Assembly: GCF_036964665.1 (NCBI RefSeq)
Contig: NZ_JBAMDA010000001.1
Coordinates: forward strand, 2,828,001-2,892,000
Length of the DNA: 64,000 nucleotides
Reading direction: 5' to 3'
From: Nitrobacter sp. NHB1
Lineage (GTDB): Bacteria > Pseudomonadota > Alphaproteobacteria > Rhizobiales > Xanthobacteraceae
The position numbers and the translations under genes are program-made. The notes under the pieces are model-generated. The model was not told the DNA's origin, made no database searches, and was given only the letters and a program-made list of their open reading frames with translations. The first letter of the stretch is position 1, and each line of letters opens with the position of its first letter. Shown here one piece after another: positions 63,225 to 64,000 of this stretch.

Positions 63225-63768
63225 CCATCCATTTTGAAACGTATCCGGCGTTTCTGATGTAGCTGGCACACTTGTCCGATGAGAACGTTTGAAGCAGAGT
63301 TTCGATACGTCGCGATGCTCGCCTCGACGGTGCGTTTGGCCACCTTGCGCAGCAGAGTTCTCAGTTTGGCGAAGACCTGCTCGATCGGGTTGAGGTCGGG
63401 ACTATAGGGTGGCAGGAAGAAGAAGAGGTGCGCTACGGCCGCGCGGATAGCGCACCGGACCGCGCGGCCCTTGTGACTGCCAAGGTTGTCCATCACGACG
63501 ATGTCGCCAGGTGACAGCGTGGGGATAGTAACTTCGACATAGGCCAGGAGCTGTCTCCGTTGATCGACCCTTCGAGCACCAGCCGGGCAGCGATGCGCCC
63601 GCTGTGTATGGCTGCGAGGCCATGGATTGCCAATGACCATGCGGCATCACCTTGGTCACAGGATTCTCGCTGCGGAGCGGAGCGACCAGCCGCGCAACCG
63701 CATCATGTTGGTCTTAGCCGGACGGGGTCCAGCCGGTGCTGATGTGTCTTCCAGCGGTTGAGCCGGCG
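63225..63768 (-). pseudogene. IS630-family transposase remnant with several frameshifts
   Basis: Pieces in changing frames read RWKTHQHRLDPVRL, AKTNMMRLRGWSLRS, VMPHGHWQS, LAAIHSGRIAARLVLEG, then the long open part VEVTIPTLSPGDIVVMDNLGSHKG with LPPYSPDLNPIEQVFAKLRTLLRK, and finally SDKCASYIRNAGYVSKW. The first catalytic Asp segment (FIDET) expected between the first two pieces is missing. The element cannot be active. Confidence 0.82.
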
Positions 63769-63849
63769 CGCAATGTCCGACCGGGCACCGCGCCAAGACG
63801 CGTCAAAAGCCGGTCGCGTTCGCCCGTAAGCGACCGCGCCGGCCAAACC

Positions 63850-64000
63850 GCTTCGCAGCCGTGCTGCCTACCACCGAAATCCTGCCCGACGCGAAGGAGG
63901 CGAGCGCTACCGCTACCGCTCTACCGCTGCCGCCTTCTTCGATTGGCGCGGCTCCAGTGTCGGGCGGATGACGACCGACAACGGCTCAGCCTGTCAGGAC
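63850..64000 (+). pseudogene. IS481-family transposase fragment, cut by the window end
   Basis: Reads TEILPDAKEASAT, then after a frameshift AAAFFDWRGSSVGRM and TTDNGSACQD, matching the integrase-core region around the second catalytic aspartate (TDNGSAY) of IS481/IS3-like transposases. It continues beyond the window. Confidence 0.65.

Overview
The window is high-GC alphaproteobacterial DNA. Gene content and protein style (DUF1013/TrcR, TIGR02301, NdvA-type glucan exporter, SufT, CycM-type membrane cytochrome c, ispH-thrB-rnhA and etfBA-hbd blocks) point to the Bradyrhizobium/Rhodopseudomonas/Nitrobacter family. A Calvin-cycle block (fructose bisphosphatase, phosphoribulokinase, class II aldolase) argues for an autotroph. 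The dispersed palindromic repeats and the 'MCDYSLHHV' protein make me favour Nitrobacter; this genus call is inference, not a database result.

Layout. 0-15.5 kb is housekeeping: SleB-type hydrolase, MFS transporter, AcuI-like reductase, class I glutamine amidotransferase, a tightly coupled minus-strand ygfZ-tag-HD-phosphatase run, dihydroorotase, Nudix hydrolase, a frameshifted SRAP (YedK/HMCES) gene, an FAD-linked oxidase and Sua5/TsaC. A tRNA-Pro (CGG) at 15.6 kb, with its 3' end partly duplicated, precedes an AT-rich leader and cbbF-cbbP-cbbA (16.1-19.3 kb). The transketolase gene often found in such clusters is absent here. 19.8-33.6 kb carries prpE, trcR-like, ispH-thrB-rnhA, peroxiredoxin, fadD, a D-Ala-D-Ala carboxypeptidase, ndvA and an ABC substrate-binding protein. 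33.7-42.5 kb holds small envelope/secreted proteins, tRNA-Leu (CAA), DsbB and DsbA-like thiol proteins, an NsrR-like regulator divergent from a truncated-haemoglobin operon with a near-perfect dyad between them, an HtrA-like protein that has lost its catalytic triad, and an HNH endonuclease. 42.8-59 kb carries a ClC channel, two hybrid histidine kinases, an AlkA-like glycosylase, GluQ, YihY/BrkB, a PduO-type adenosyltransferase, etfB-etfA-hbd, tlpA, argH-lptM-lysA and cycM.

From about 59 kb the window becomes accessory-like. Coding density drops, palindromic repeats are dense, one family-restricted protein of unknown function is present, and the last 1.2 kb is a graveyard of IS5-, IS630- and IS481-family transposase fragments.

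The feature that stands out across the window is a set of dispersed hairpin repeats. Within each family the apex and flanks are conserved while the stem sequences change in a compensated way, so secondary structure, rather than primary sequence, appears to have been kept. Other points worth checking are the frameshift separating Cys2 from the rest of the SRAP protein, the pseudoprotease, the NsrR operator, the His-to-Gln change in the dihydroorotase metal motif, and the 22-bp tandem repeat upstream of cbbF.
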